A DNA stretch of 64,000 nt from Saccharopolyspora phatthalungensis (GTDB lineage: Bacteria > Actinomycetota > Actinomycetes > Mycobacteriales > Pseudonocardiaceae): positions 3,765,501-3,829,500 of the forward strand of contig NZ_JACHIW010000001.1 in the NCBI RefSeq assembly GCF_014203395.1, in the 5' to 3' direction. A program made the translations under genes and the position numbers. The notes below the pieces were generated by a model. The model saw nothing but the letters and a program-made list of their open reading frames with translations, ran no database searches and was not told where the DNA came from. The first letter of the stretch is position 1; the number at the start of each line of letters is the position of its first letter. Below, in pieces: positions 52,575 through 61,730 of this stretch.

Positions 52575-52802
52575 CTACGACTCTCGCAGGTGGATCGATC
52601 ACTGCTCGGGCCCAGAGTCGTGCGCTTCGCGGACAACTACTGCGCCTTCACAGAAACACCGGAGCGGGCCGAGGAGGCGTTCTGGCACATCAGCGAGGCC
52701 ATGAATGGTGTGCGGTTGCGACCGAACATGGACAAGAGCCGGATTCGACGCCACGCCAACGCCGAAGACCTCTTCCTCACGGTAGTTGTCAAGTCAAACT
52801 GA
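52569..52802 (+). pseudogene. Reverse transcriptase fragment
   Basis: About 78 codons encode VVRFADNYCAFTETPERAEE and AMNGVRLRPNMDKSRI, the palm segment of a bacterial reverse transcriptase. The catalytic YADD box appears as FADN, with the second Asp lost. Fingers, thumb and partner genes are missing. Confidence 0.55.
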
Positions 52803-53185
52803 GACGGGTTGTGTTTAGTTGATTGGTTGATGATCTGCGATGGGTTGGTTGATCCAGGCTGCTCTGGGTAGGGCCGCGCCGCGCTTCGTAGCGGCGCACG
52901 ACCTCTACGCCCGCACTGGACCTCGGAACACCAACGCGCACAAGCCCTCGCGGTCTGGAACGTTCACTGCAATTACCACCGGCCGCACGGAGCAGCCGCC
53001 AGCCAACCGCCCGCAGCTCAGCTCCATGCTGGTGCAACCAACGTCATGGCTTCATACACCTAGACTTACAAGGAGCAACTGCGGACGATCAAACGCACCA
53101 CCACCACCACCACCACCAACGCCGCTGGTGAGCGAGTCGAGGCGATGGCTCCTGGTCGATGATTGTCAATCAATCGGCGGACGCA
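52803..53185. other. Intergenic region with a CCA microsatellite
   Basis: No gene is supported. A run of about eight CCA triplets lies at 53096-53119. The segment separates two truncated genes. Confidence 0.4.
53096..53119 (+). repeat. (CCA)n simple repeat
   Basis: An uninterrupted trinucleotide run, GCACCACCACCACCACCACC and onward, in non-coding DNA. Confidence 0.6.
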
Positions 53186-54127
53186 TCAAGGTTTGGCAAC
53201 GACGGCGGCCTCAGAGCTGGTACCCGCTGCCGCAGCCAATTCGGTTGCCGCCGCTGATGCCTCAGCCACGAGCCCGGCATCGTTCGCGCCCGCAGCCTCA
53301 TCCGACGCGCCGAGCGTGAAGACGGTCAGTGCCACCCCGGCCACCGTTGCGATACCGACACCTACGCCGATGCCGATGATCGTGTCACGCACGCTGTCAA
53401 CCTGATCCGCGAAGGCCGAACACATCTTGGCCAGGCTGCGACACGACGCGCTGACGTTGTCGATCAGTGGCGCTTTTTCCTCGGCGTGGTCGCCTCCGCT
53501 GGGATTGCCGGTGAAGACTGAGGCGCAGTACGCCTTGAACGCGTCGGCGGTCGCGCCTTCGGCCGAGGCCAGCACCGGCTGGGCATGGCCGGCGGCGTTG
53601 CGCTGCGCCTGGTCCATCAAGTCGGCGGCGGTGTTCCACACGTGGGCTGCGGCTCGCAGCTTGTCGGGATCGGCTTGTGGCCAGAACTTGCCGATCACCG
53701 GGATGTCGCTTTCCTGCCCGGCGCCCGTGATGTGCGGAAGGGTTTCTGCGGCGTTGCTGGGGTCGCAGTCGGAGGTCTGTGGTGGGGCCATGGCCGATGC
53801 GGTGTCGATCTGCCCGCCGTTGAATGCGGCGGCCAGGGTGTCGTCCATCTTCAGGTGCCACCAGGCGATGGTGAGCAGTTCCGCCGAAACTTTCGCTAAC
53901 GCCTGACCGGCAACACCCATGGCGTGCACCGTGGCCCGCGCAGCGGGCTCGTATTTGCCTGCGAATGCCTTCCCTGTGTCGTCATTTCCCACCATGCCCG
54001 CTGAGGACTGCAAGTCCCCTGCCGTGCCTGAGGCGATGTTGTAGGCGAACTCTTTGGAGTCGAGGAACCGCACAGACGACCGAAACAGCACCTCATGGTC
54101 GACCTTGAACCCGTCAGACGAACCCAC
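53186..54127 (-). CDS. Toxin-type secreted protein N-terminal region, probably truncated
   Basis: The protein has about 313 residues from the GTG at 54127; a TTG at 54217 would add 30. The sequence SSDGFKVDHEVLFRSSVRFL, GKAFAGKYEPAARATVHAMG and LMDQAQRNAAGHAQPVL resembles the alpha-helical WXG/LXG-like leader of actinobacterial polymorphic toxins. It ends GIGVGVGIATVAGVALTVFT and an Ala-rich tail, with no toxin domain. The C-terminal effector has probably been lost at the junction near 53186. Confidence 0.6.
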   Translation of the reverse strand: MGSSDGFKVDHEVLFRSSVRFLDSKEFAYNIASGTAGDLQSSAGMVGNDDTGKAFAGKYEPAARATVHAMGVAGQALAKVSAELLTIAWWHLKMDDTLAAAFNGGQIDTASAMAPPQTSDCDPSNAAETLPHITGAGQESDIPVIGKFWPQADPDKLRAAAHVWNTAADLMDQAQRNAAGHAQPVLASAEGATADAFKAYCASVFTGNPSGGDHAEEKAPLIDNVSASCRSLAKMCSAFADQVDSVRDTIIGIGVGVGIATVAGVALTVFTLGASDEAAGANDAGLVAEASAAATELAAAAGTSSEAAVVAKP

Positions 54128-54566
54128 CCGTACCCCAACTGCTGCAGCCTGGACGCCAGCGATCGTGATCATCGCAGCGCGCAAGCTCGATACAAGATCA
54201 CCGATCACGCTACTCAACGGATTCGATCACCGGATGGGGTTTTGGCAACATCACACTGTCGGCGGACGGGGGGAGATGCGATTTCGGGAGTCGCCACCAC
54301 TGCTGACGGTGGCGGCCCTCATGACCGTGGTCAATCACCCCATGCTCACCGCCCGCGAGCCGTTGTTCCGCGACGGTCGCGACGGGTCGTCGGGGTCGAT
54401 GCGACCGTCAAGCTGCCTCGAAGCTCGCGCATCTTTTCCTGCTGCGCTGCATGAGCCTGACCGCACGCTTCATCGATCAGCTGCCACACTCCTCGGGAAA
54501 AATGAAATCCGCGGTCCATGCGCGCTGCGAACTCCGGAAGCTGACGGGCAAGTTGACTTGATCAGT
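54128..54566. other. Intergenic region
   Basis: No gene is supported between the toxin-leader gene and the flavoprotein gene; both are transcribed leftward. It marks the left edge of the lanthipeptide region. Confidence 0.35.
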
Positions 54567-55103
54567 CTACGTAGGACTGTTGAGAGCACTGAGTACGGAG
54601 ATGATCTCGGACCAGATAAAGGTTGCTAGTCCGTCGTCGGCTCTGGTTGTGACGGCATCGGGCTTCATCATGGATACCCCGATTGCCGTCAGTCGTGTGA
54701 TGCTTTCCTGGTACGCGGGATGCTTGCGTAGCACGGACTTCACACAGGGGACGGCGATGATCGGGACATCGGTGCCGATCATTTCGTTGAGCACGCTGAG
54801 CGCCAGCGTGTCGCTGATTCCCGCGGCCCATTTGTTGATGGAGTTGAACGTCATCGGCGCAGCCACTACCGCGTCGGCTTGGGGCAGCGAATCCTGCTCA
54901 CGAGGTGGACGAGGGTGTACTCGGATCAGGCAGCCTGTTCTGGCTGCGAGCCCGTTCAGGTCGATCCAGGTCGTCGCCGTGGGCGTGGCGATCATGACCA
55001 CTGTCCAGCCCCCGGCGTGCAATGCGGTGATGAACTCCTCAATGCGCAAGACCGGAGGTGCGGCCGACACCACGAGGTACAGACACTGCGACGATGGACT
55101 CAT
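54567..55103 (-). CDS. HFCD-family flavoprotein
   Basis: The protein has 178 residues. AAPMTFNSINKWAAGISDTL, ALSVLNEMIG and AVPCVKSVLRKHPAYQESIT are typical of the homo-oligomeric Cys decarboxylase family (PPC decarboxylase, EpiD, LanD). It is coupled to the upstream regulator by a 4-bp overlap. LanD proteins decarboxylate C-terminal Cys, but the precursor here ends in Ser, so that job is unlikely. Such flavoprotein-regulator pairs are common in actinomycetes outside lanthipeptide loci. Confidence 0.8.
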   Translation of the reverse strand: MSPSSQCLYLVVSAAPPVLRIEEFITALHAGGWTVVMIATPTATTWIDLNGLAARTGCLIRVHPRPPREQDSLPQADAVVAAPMTFNSINKWAAGISDTLALSVLNEMIGTDVPIIAVPCVKSVLRKHPAYQESITRLTAIGVSMMKPDAVTTRADDGLATFIWSEIISVLSALNSPT

Positions 55104-56362
55104 GCGGCTACCCCCGTCCGCTGGGCGAGGCCGCGCAAGCCCGGCACTGTACAGCGGCGCTCACGAGCCAACAGTTCCTCGATGAGCGTGTGGGCTTTCG
55201 GGTTCGTACGCACTAATTCGGGGGCGACCCGCTCGGTATCCAGAAGGTGGATCACCGCCTCAGGGTCCTCACCAAGCCTTGCGTGCGCCCACGCGCTGTC
55301 GAGATGAAACTGGGCTTGGCGCCCGTGCAGGCCGATCGGCAGCCGGACGATGTCGATCTGTTGCGCCGTCGTCAGCGCGGCGTAGGGATCGCCCAGGGCA
55401 ACCGCCACGGACAGTCGGTGGATCAGCGCGTTCGTCGGTCCAAATGCGGTCCAGCCGATGTTGCCGTCCGCGCCGAGGAGCCCTGCCAACTCCTCGGCGT
55501 GATCGAGCCGCCGAGTTGCCTCAGCGGAATCGCTGCGGCGAGCGGCGATGATCGCGCTGATCAATGTCAAGGCGCCCCGCCAGGTCATGCTCTGCGGATC
55601 GGTACCCCGTACGGCGTCGGCTGCTGACACGGCCGTCTGTTCGGCGTCGTCGAGGCGGCCGGCGCGCAGCAGAGCGCACGTCCGCTGGTAGGCGGCACCG
55701 GCTTGGCCGAACGTGTCCTCGGCGGCCTCTGCTGCTTCTCGGGCTTGCACTGCGGCTGTCCAGGCGCCGGCGGCGTCGCCAACCTTGGTTGCGAGTTTCG
55801 CTGCGGCGATGTGCAGGCTGCACTGCAGGACGAACGCTTCTCGCCTTGTCTTCGCGGTCGGCTCGAACACCAGCGCGTCGACAGTTGCCGTCACGGACGG
55901 GAGCAGTCGCGCAGCCTCGGCATACCGTGCAGCCTGATATGCCTGGTGTACCTCGGCCACCATCGTCGACGTATTCCTGACAGTGGGCGCGCCCCGTGGT
56001 GCCGCATGGCTATCGAGCAACGGGGAGTCGGGACGCCTGCCCGGCAACTGGTCAGCGACGGCCGCGCTGGTGAGAAGAACCGTATCGGCGATGGCCTCGC
56101 GCCGGCTGGCGAGCTGCTGGCCCGTCCCGGCAGTAGCAACGTCGTCAATCAGCGGCGATGGCTTTAGCAGCTTGTGCAACTCGTCTAGCGATACGTGGAG
56201 CACCCGTGCGAGGTCCGGGCGCCGCCAGGGCTGCGGAGTCCCTGTTCCGCGTTCCCAGCGGCCTACCGTCGATAGTTCGACACCCAACTCATGGGCCAGG
56301 GTCTCCTGGGTAAATCCCAGTGCCTCGCGACGAGCAGCGAGGGCATCCCGTCGTGTCGTCAT
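55100..56362 (-). CDS. XRE-family regulator with TPR-like domain
   Basis: The protein has 420 residues. The helix-turn-helix is at the N-terminus (LAARREALGFTQETLAHELG, VELSTVGRWERGTGTPQP). The remaining 340 residues are TPR-like helical repeats (AALTLISAIIAARRSDSAEA, ALTTAQQIDIVRLPIGLHGR). Such proteins often control neighbouring secondary-metabolite genes. It diverges from the methyltransferase gene across 686 bp and is a good candidate cluster regulator. Confidence 0.88.
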   Translation of the reverse strand: MTTRRDALAARREALGFTQETLAHELGVELSTVGRWERGTGTPQPWRRPDLARVLHVSLDELHKLLKPSPLIDDVATAGTGQQLASRREAIADTVLLTSAAVADQLPGRRPDSPLLDSHAAPRGAPTVRNTSTMVAEVHQAYQAARYAEAARLLPSVTATVDALVFEPTAKTRREAFVLQCSLHIAAAKLATKVGDAAGAWTAAVQAREAAEAAEDTFGQAGAAYQRTCALLRAGRLDDAEQTAVSAADAVRGTDPQSMTWRGALTLISAIIAARRSDSAEATRRLDHAEELAGLLGADGNIGWTAFGPTNALIHRLSVAVALGDPYAALTTAQQIDIVRLPIGLHGRQAQFHLDSAWAHARLGEDPEAVIHLLDTERVAPELVRTNPKAHTLIEELLARERRCTVPGLRGLAQRTGVAA

Positions 56363-57048
56363 GGTCCCTTCCCCTGATCACAGGAGCACCTACCATACCG
56401 ACCCAGTACCTGGCCTGGGTCAGCCGTTGCTGGAGTCGGCAGCCTGACCGGTCCATCTTCTCCCAATCAGGGGGTAGGCCGGTCTTTTCCGCGCAGGTCG
56501 GCGGATCACCCCGGCCTAGTGGGTGCGCGCAACGCAGGAGCGGTCGAGCGTACGTCCTTGTCTATAGGATGGACCGATCGGGGGAAACGGTGCGGAAACC
56601 GCATGGCCGTTGTGGCACGTCATAGCCCTCGACGCCGCATAAACGCCTCATCGTCGCCTTTTTCGCGCACTGGACGCCGTCGTTGGCGGAGAGTTGACTG
56701 GCGGAGCCAACGCTAGGAGGAGCCACCTCTTGGTGTGGTTTGGTGATCGCGATCCGCTTTGTGTACGCCGCTGGGACATGGATGTCGGCACTGTCAACGA
56801 GTTCGGGGAGACTGACGTACTACCGCGAGGCACTGATTGGTGTGCTGCGGGAGCTGGCGGTGTGCAGGTGCAGCGTGTACCTGCGGCGTGCACATCGAAA
56901 GGCATTGCTGGCCGTGAAAGGTGTGAGCGCGGCGTACCTGTCGGCAGGGGTATCCGCGATGCGCCGATACGGTACGACGGCTCGTCGAGCGCCTCAGACG
57001 AGAAGCACTCACCTCCCCATTGCCCGGTAGGACGACAAGGAAAACCTC
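56363..57048. promoter_or_regulatory. Divergent promoter region of the lanthipeptide cluster
   Basis: This 686-bp region has no credible gene. A possible -10 (TATAGGAT) follows TTGTC near 56557-56572. GACCGGTCCATC near 56447 and GGATGGACCGATC near 56568 are partly inverted copies of each other and may bind the regulator. Confidence 0.35.
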
Positions 57049-58359
57049 GTGACCGACACGAATACAGCTTCAAAAACGAACGGCGAGACCGCGAACTCCG
57101 ATCGCGCCGCGCACATGCGCAGGCAGGTGGTAGACGAGCTGATCGCCGAAGGCACAATCGTGTCCGCGCCCGTCGAGACGGCGATGCGCAAGGTCCCTCG
57201 GGAGGTTTTCGCCCCGGGGGTGACCTTGGAAGACGTCTACCACGTCTACAACGGCGTGGTTACGAAGCGGGACGAGGCTGGCAACTCGATCAGCTCGATT
57301 TCCGCGCCGCAGCTTCAGGCGCACATGCTCGAACAAGCCGAGATCAGCCTCGGCATGAACGTGTTGGAGGTTGGTTCTGGAGGCTACAACGCCGCGCTGC
57401 TGGCCGAGCTTGTCGGTCCGTCTGGTCACGTGACCACAGTGGACATTGACGGCGACATCACAGATCGGGCGCGGCAACTGCTTGCCAAGGCGGACTATCC
57501 GCAGGTGAACGTCCTGCTCGCGGACGCCGAAGCCGGAGTGCCCGATCACGCTCCCTACGACCGAATTCTCGTGACTGCTGGCACTTGGGACGTCCCGGGG
57601 GCGTGGGTGGATCAGTTGGTCGAGGGCGGGTTGCTGTTGGTGCCGTTGTCGGTGCGTGGTCTGTCCCGCACAATCGCGTTCGAGAAGATCGCCAAAGGCC
57701 GGTTGATCAGTCGGTCGTCGAAGTCGTTCGGGTTCGTGCCGATTCGGGGCGCGGGCGAGCATGAGAGCACGCTGCTGGTAATGCGCGGCGGCGAAGTCAC
57801 TGTACGCATCGACGATGAGTTCCCCGCCGGCTTCTCCGTCGACTGGCGCTGCGTGGAGTCCGCCCTCGACACGCCGCGGGTGGAGGTGTGGAGTGGGGCC
57901 ACCATCGGACGATTCGAGCCGTGGGCGACCGCGCAGATGTGGCTTGCAACAGCCCTACCAGGCTTTTGCCGTGTTGTCGTGGATCGAGAGCGCAGCACGG
58001 GTCTGATCTCCCCACCTGGCCGACACACGGCCGCCGTTGCCGCTGTCTCCGCTGGCAGCTTGGCCTACGTCACCACCCGCGACACTGACGACAAGGATCG
58101 TGTGGAGTTCGGTGTGCACGCCTTCGGCCCGAACGCCGCTGAACTGGCCGAGGCAGTGGCCGAGCAGCTTCGCATCTGGGAACGGGACCACCGCGGGGGA
58201 CCTGGTCCGCAGTTCCGGGTCTATCCGGCTGGCACTTCGGATGAGCAGATGCCCGAGGGCCGTGTCGTCGACAAGAAGAACGCGCGGATCACGATCTCCT
58301 GGCCGCACGCCGCGACCGCCGCGTGCGGCCAGGTTGTCCAGCACAACCCCACCAAGTAA
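57049..58359 (+). CDS. PIMT-like methyltransferase of the FxLD lanthipeptide system
   Basis: The protein has 436 residues. The first half is related to protein-L-isoaspartate O-methyltransferase: QLQAHMLEQAEISLGMNVLE and the SAM motif LEVGSGGYNAALLAELVG near residue 102, then YDRILVTAGTWDVPGAWVDQ. The C-terminal 200 residues are specific to this group. Lanthipeptide-linked PIMT homologues such as OlvSA methylate an Asp side chain, giving an aspartimide that yields isoaspartate. The GTG start follows AAGGA. It lies 15 bp before the precursor gene. Confidence 0.88.
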   Translation: MTDTNTASKTNGETANSDRAAHMRRQVVDELIAEGTIVSAPVETAMRKVPREVFAPGVTLEDVYHVYNGVVTKRDEAGNSISSISAPQLQAHMLEQAEISLGMNVLEVGSGGYNAALLAELVGPSGHVTTVDIDGDITDRARQLLAKADYPQVNVLLADAEAGVPDHAPYDRILVTAGTWDVPGAWVDQLVEGGLLLVPLSVRGLSRTIAFEKIAKGRLISRSSKSFGFVPIRGAGEHESTLLVMRGGEVTVRIDDEFPAGFSVDWRCVESALDTPRVEVWSGATIGRFEPWATAQMWLATALPGFCRVVVDRERSTGLISPPGRHTAAVAAVSAGSLAYVTTRDTDDKDRVEFGVHAFGPNAAELAEAVAEQLRIWERDHRGGPGPQFRVYPAGTSDEQMPEGRVVDKKNARITISWPHAATAACGQVVQHNPTK

Positions 58360-58374
58360 GGAGAGGTATCCCAT

Positions 58375-58572
58375 ATGTCAGATTTCCGGCTCTCGGGTGG
58401 CACGGCACTGGCCGACCCGCCCGACCGAGGGGACGACGAGTTCGCGCTCGATGTGCGGCTCTTCGTGGCCTATGGCCCTGTCATGGGGGACTGCCCGACC
58501 GACGACGGCTGCGGCAACACCTGCGAAGGCGAAGCCAGCGCGTGTAACTCGTTCGCAGACGACCCGTCGTGA
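58375..58572 (+). CDS. FxLD-type lanthipeptide precursor
   Basis: The peptide has 65 residues. The leader holds the FALD motif (23-26) inside DEFALDVRLFVAYG. The C-terminal part (about 36-65) has Cys at 40, 46, 50 and 57, Thr at 42 and 49 and Ser at 55, 59 and 65, so several lanthionine or methyllanthionine rings are possible. Asp43 and Asp44 next to Gly45, and Asn48 before Thr, are candidate sites for the methyltransferase. AAGGAGAGG precedes the ATG. A 13-bp hairpin follows the stop. The cleavage site is not evident and no protease gene is in view. Confidence 0.85.
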   Translation: MSDFRLSGGTALADPPDRGDDEFALDVRLFVAYGPVMGDCPTDDGCGNTCEGEASACNSFADDPS

Positions 58573-58584
58573 CGCATTTTCCGT

Positions 58585-58614
58585 CTGCCGGTGCGCCGTG
58601 GGGCGCACCGGCAG
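58585..58614 (+). terminator. Hairpin between precursor and dehydratase genes (probable attenuator)
   Basis: CTGCCGGTGCGCC and GGCGCACCGGCAG pair perfectly (13 bp) around a 4-base loop, followed by TTT. It begins 13 bases after the precursor stop codon. Partial termination here would give more precursor than enzyme, as seen in other lanthipeptide operons. Confidence 0.7.
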
Positions 58615-58646
58615 TTTCCGGCGCCCGAGGCGTCGTGGGAGGCAAC

Positions 58647-61600
58647 TTGGCATCCACATCATCGCCGGTGTACCGATGGGTTGGCGCGGCGTTGCTTCGT
58701 GCCAGCACCGATCCGGGTGGATTGGATCTACCCGAGGATCTGGACGTGTTCGGCGGCGACAAGACGCGGCAGGCGGTGGGTTGGCTGTCGGCGCTGTGGC
58801 AGCGTGCGGAGGTTCGTGCTGCGCTGGAAACAGCGAGCCCCGACTTGTCCCGGCAGGTTGACGACCTGGTGGTCTCCGGTAGCGGCGACGCCCGAACCGT
58901 TCGCCGAACAGTGATCTCGGTGCTCTCGTACGTGTTGCGTTGGCGAGGGCGTTGTACCCCGTTCGGTCTGTTCGCCGGGGTCGGCGTGGCCCGGATAGGG
59001 ACCGAGACAAAGGTGCGATGGGGCGGCAAGCACCGAGTTGCGGTCCGGGCCGATGCGGGCTGGCTGGACGATGTCGTGGCCCGCCTCTACCAGTGCGGCG
59101 AGCTTCGGGAGCGGCTGTCCGTCGTCGCCAATGGGGCCGCGAGTCCCCGTGGCACCCGCGTCGTGGCACCAGGGCGGGCACCCGATGGCGCCGCTGAGGA
59201 ATTGGCCCCGATCGAGGTGTCAGTACGGCACAGTCGTCCGGTTCGCACAGCGCTGGGCGCGGCCCGAGAACCTGTGAGGTTCGGTGAACTGCGCGCACTG
59301 CTCCTCAACCAGTTTCCCGGTGCGACCGCGCAAAAGATCGACGGATTGCTCGTAGGTCTTCTCAACCAGGGCTTGTTGATCAGCAACTTGTCCGCGCCGA
59401 TGACCTGCCTAGATGCGCTGGGCCATACCTGCGCGCAGCTACAGGCAGCCCAGGCGCACGCGATCCCCGAAATCAAGGGCGTGGTGCGCGAGCTGGATGC
59501 CATTCACGGCCAGCTTTCGACGGTAAGTTCGGATACGCCGGTAGGGGCGGTAGCCGAGCGGATGAGGGCGTTAAGCAAGGCCACCGACGTCGCGCAGGTT
59601 GTCGATACGAGCGCGGACTGCGATGTTCGGATCCCGGAGTCGGTCGGTCAGGAAGCACGTGACGTCGTTGGTGTCCTGTTCCGGCTTTCCCCTTACCCGT
59701 GGGGCTACCCGGTGTGGAGGGACTACCACGACCGGTTCCGGGCACGCTACGGCGTCGGTGCGCTGGTACCGGTCTTGGAGCTTGTCGCTGACAGTGGGCT
59801 CGGGTTTCCGGCGGGCTATCTCAGCTCGGCACACGGGCGTGCGGCCCGCAAGCTGAGCGAACGTGACGAACGGTTACTCGCGTTGATCCAGAAGGCCACG
59901 GTGGACGGCGGCGGGGAAATCGTACTGACGGATCATGTGATCGAAGATCTGACTGCCGGTGAAAACACCGAGTTGGCCCACGTGCCCCCACGTGTTGAAG
60001 TCGCTGTGGAGATCCGCTCCGAATCGGTGGAAGCGTTGGCGCGCGGACGTTTCGCCTTGACGGTCACCGGTACACCGCGGCCCGGCAGCAGCATGACGGG
60101 CCGACACGTGCACCTGCTACCCGAGGAAGACCGGAACCTCATCGCCGAAACCTTCACCGCGACAGAGCCGGGCGTGGTCGCTGCCCAGTTGTCCTTCGCC
60201 CCACGTAAACGGCGCAACGAGAACGTTGCCCGCACTGAGCAACTTCTCCCCGATGTCATCTCGATCGCTGAGCATCGCGAACCGAGCGGACACGTGATCC
60301 CCGTAGCGGATCTCGCGGTCACCGCGGACGAACGCCGCTTCTACCTAGTCCAACCTTCTACAGGGCGGCGTGTCGAGCCGCGCGTCACGCACGCCTTGGA
60401 AGCCGGGCGCCACACCCCTCCGTTGGCACGGTTTCTCGCCGAGATCACAACGGCCCGCTCCACGGTCTACAAGGCGTTCCACTTCGGTGCCGCCGAGAGG
60501 CTTCCGTACCTTCCCCGAGTAAGCTACCGGCGAACCATCTTGTCTCCGGCACGGTGGCTGCTGTCGGCCCCGGACTTTTCCGACCGCAGCGCCTCGATGG
60601 CCGAATGGGAGGCCGCGCTCGACTCCTGGCGGACCAAGTGGCACATTCCCGAGCACGTGGCGCTGGTCGACCACGACCGGCGGCAACCCGTGGATCTCGG
60701 CCACCGGCTGCACAGGCGCTTGCTGCGGACCCGTCTGGACCGCGCTGGCGGCGTCGAACTCCGCGAAACAGCCGATCCTCGCGAGCTTGCGTGGCTGGGC
60801 CGCCCCCATGAACTCGTGATTCCCTTGGTGCAGGACAGGTCCGCCACCGCGGCCCGCTTGCCGAGCACGGATCCAGAACGTGTTGTCGCGGGCGACGCCC
60901 TGCATCTGCCCGGCAACTCGACGATCCTCTGCGCACAGCTCTACGGGAATCCGAGCCGGTTCGATGAGATTCTGACCGAGCACCTGCCTGCCTTGATCAC
61001 GGCTTTCGGTGCGGAGACGCCGCGTTGGTGGTTCCGCCGCCATCGCCAGCTGCGCCACCCCGAGGTCGACCAGTACCTTGCCCTCTATCTGCATCTCGCT
61101 GAACCGTCCGTGTACGGCTCGGCAGCTGAACGGCTCTCCGAGTGGGCGAAGAAGCTGCGCGGAGACAAGTTGGTGTCGCACCTCGCGCTAGTCAGCCACG
61201 AACCCCAATTCGGGCGCTACGGCCACGGCCTCGCGATGGATCGCGCGCAGGACGTTTTTGCCGCCGACTCATCGGCAGCCATCGCCCAGATCAACACGGC
61301 GGTCCGGACGGGCGGGTCTTCCCAAACCCTGGCCGCCGCCAGCCTGGTGGACTTAGCGGTGCGGTTCACGGGCTCCGCGGACGCGGGCCTGAGCTGGCTG
61401 GTCCGCGAACTTCCGCAAGAACGCGGATGGCTGGACCCAGCTCTGCGTCACCGAGCGCTGGAGCTGGCCGATCCTGGCGGCGAGTGGACGACGGTGCGCT
61501 CGCTGCCCGACGGAACGGATGTCGTGGCCGCGTGGGAGACACGCGGTGCCGCGCTGGCTGCCTATCGAGAAGAGCTGGCCGAGCAGCGTGACCCACTGAC

Positions 61601-61730
61601 CGTTCTGCCCTCACTCCTGCACGGGCACCACAACCGGGCCGTCAGCGTCGACACCGCCATCGAGCGCATCACGGGACGGCTCGCGCGTATCTGCGCGCTG
61701 CGCCATACCGCCCCGCGCAAGGGGAAATAA
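58647..61730 (+). CDS. Lantibiotic dehydratase LanB, full length
   Basis: The protein has 1027 residues from the TTG at 58647, which follows GTGGGAGG. A GTG at 58569 would add 26 residues, but these are encoded by the hairpin. The N-terminal part glutamylates Ser/Thr using glutamyl-tRNA (SYVLRWRGRCTPFGLFAGVG, HFGAAERLPYLPRVSYRRTI). The C-terminal elimination domain has WWFRRHRQLRHPEVDQYLAL and SHEPQFGRYGHGLAMDRAQD, VFAADSSA, and ends PSLLHGHHNRAVSVDTAIER. It makes dehydroamino acids in the precursor. Confidence 0.92.
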   Translation: MASTSSPVYRWVGAALLRASTDPGGLDLPEDLDVFGGDKTRQAVGWLSALWQRAEVRAALETASPDLSRQVDDLVVSGSGDARTVRRTVISVLSYVLRWRGRCTPFGLFAGVGVARIGTETKVRWGGKHRVAVRADAGWLDDVVARLYQCGELRERLSVVANGAASPRGTRVVAPGRAPDGAAEELAPIEVSVRHSRPVRTALGAAREPVRFGELRALLLNQFPGATAQKIDGLLVGLLNQGLLISNLSAPMTCLDALGHTCAQLQAAQAHAIPEIKGVVRELDAIHGQLSTVSSDTPVGAVAERMRALSKATDVAQVVDTSADCDVRIPESVGQEARDVVGVLFRLSPYPWGYPVWRDYHDRFRARYGVGALVPVLELVADSGLGFPAGYLSSAHGRAARKLSERDERLLALIQKATVDGGGEIVLTDHVIEDLTAGENTELAHVPPRVEVAVEIRSESVEALARGRFALTVTGTPRPGSSMTGRHVHLLPEEDRNLIAETFTATEPGVVAAQLSFAPRKRRNENVARTEQLLPDVISIAEHREPSGHVIPVADLAVTADERRFYLVQPSTGRRVEPRVTHALEAGRHTPPLARFLAEITTARSTVYKAFHFGAAERLPYLPRVSYRRTILSPARWLLSAPDFSDRSASMAEWEAALDSWRTKWHIPEHVALVDHDRRQPVDLGHRLHRRLLRTRLDRAGGVELRETADPRELAWLGRPHELVIPLVQDRSATAARLPSTDPERVVAGDALHLPGNSTILCAQLYGNPSRFDEILTEHLPALITAFGAETPRWWFRRHRQLRHPEVDQYLALYLHLAEPSVYGSAAERLSEWAKKLRGDKLVSHLALVSHEPQFGRYGHGLAMDRAQDVFAADSSAAIAQINTAVRTGGSSQTLAAASLVDLAVRFTGSADAGLSWLVRELPQERGWLDPALRHRALELADPGGEWTTVRSLPDGTDVVAAWETRGAALAAYREELAEQRDPLTVLPSLLHGHHNRAVSVDTAIERITGRLARICALRHTAPRKGK

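Noticed and set aside
53096..53119. CCA repeats as a CRISPR or regulatory array
   Set aside because: It is a simple trinucleotide run with no spacers. No CRISPR array is visible in the window.
54567..55103. LanD-type peptidyl-cysteine decarboxylase
   Set aside because: The precursor ends in Ser, not Cys, so the flavoprotein has no LanD substrate here; only the family level is supported.
58569..58646. GTG start for lanB overlapping the precursor stop
   Set aside because: The added residues are encoded by a 13-bp terminator-like stem, and a TTG with a strong ribosome site lies just after it.
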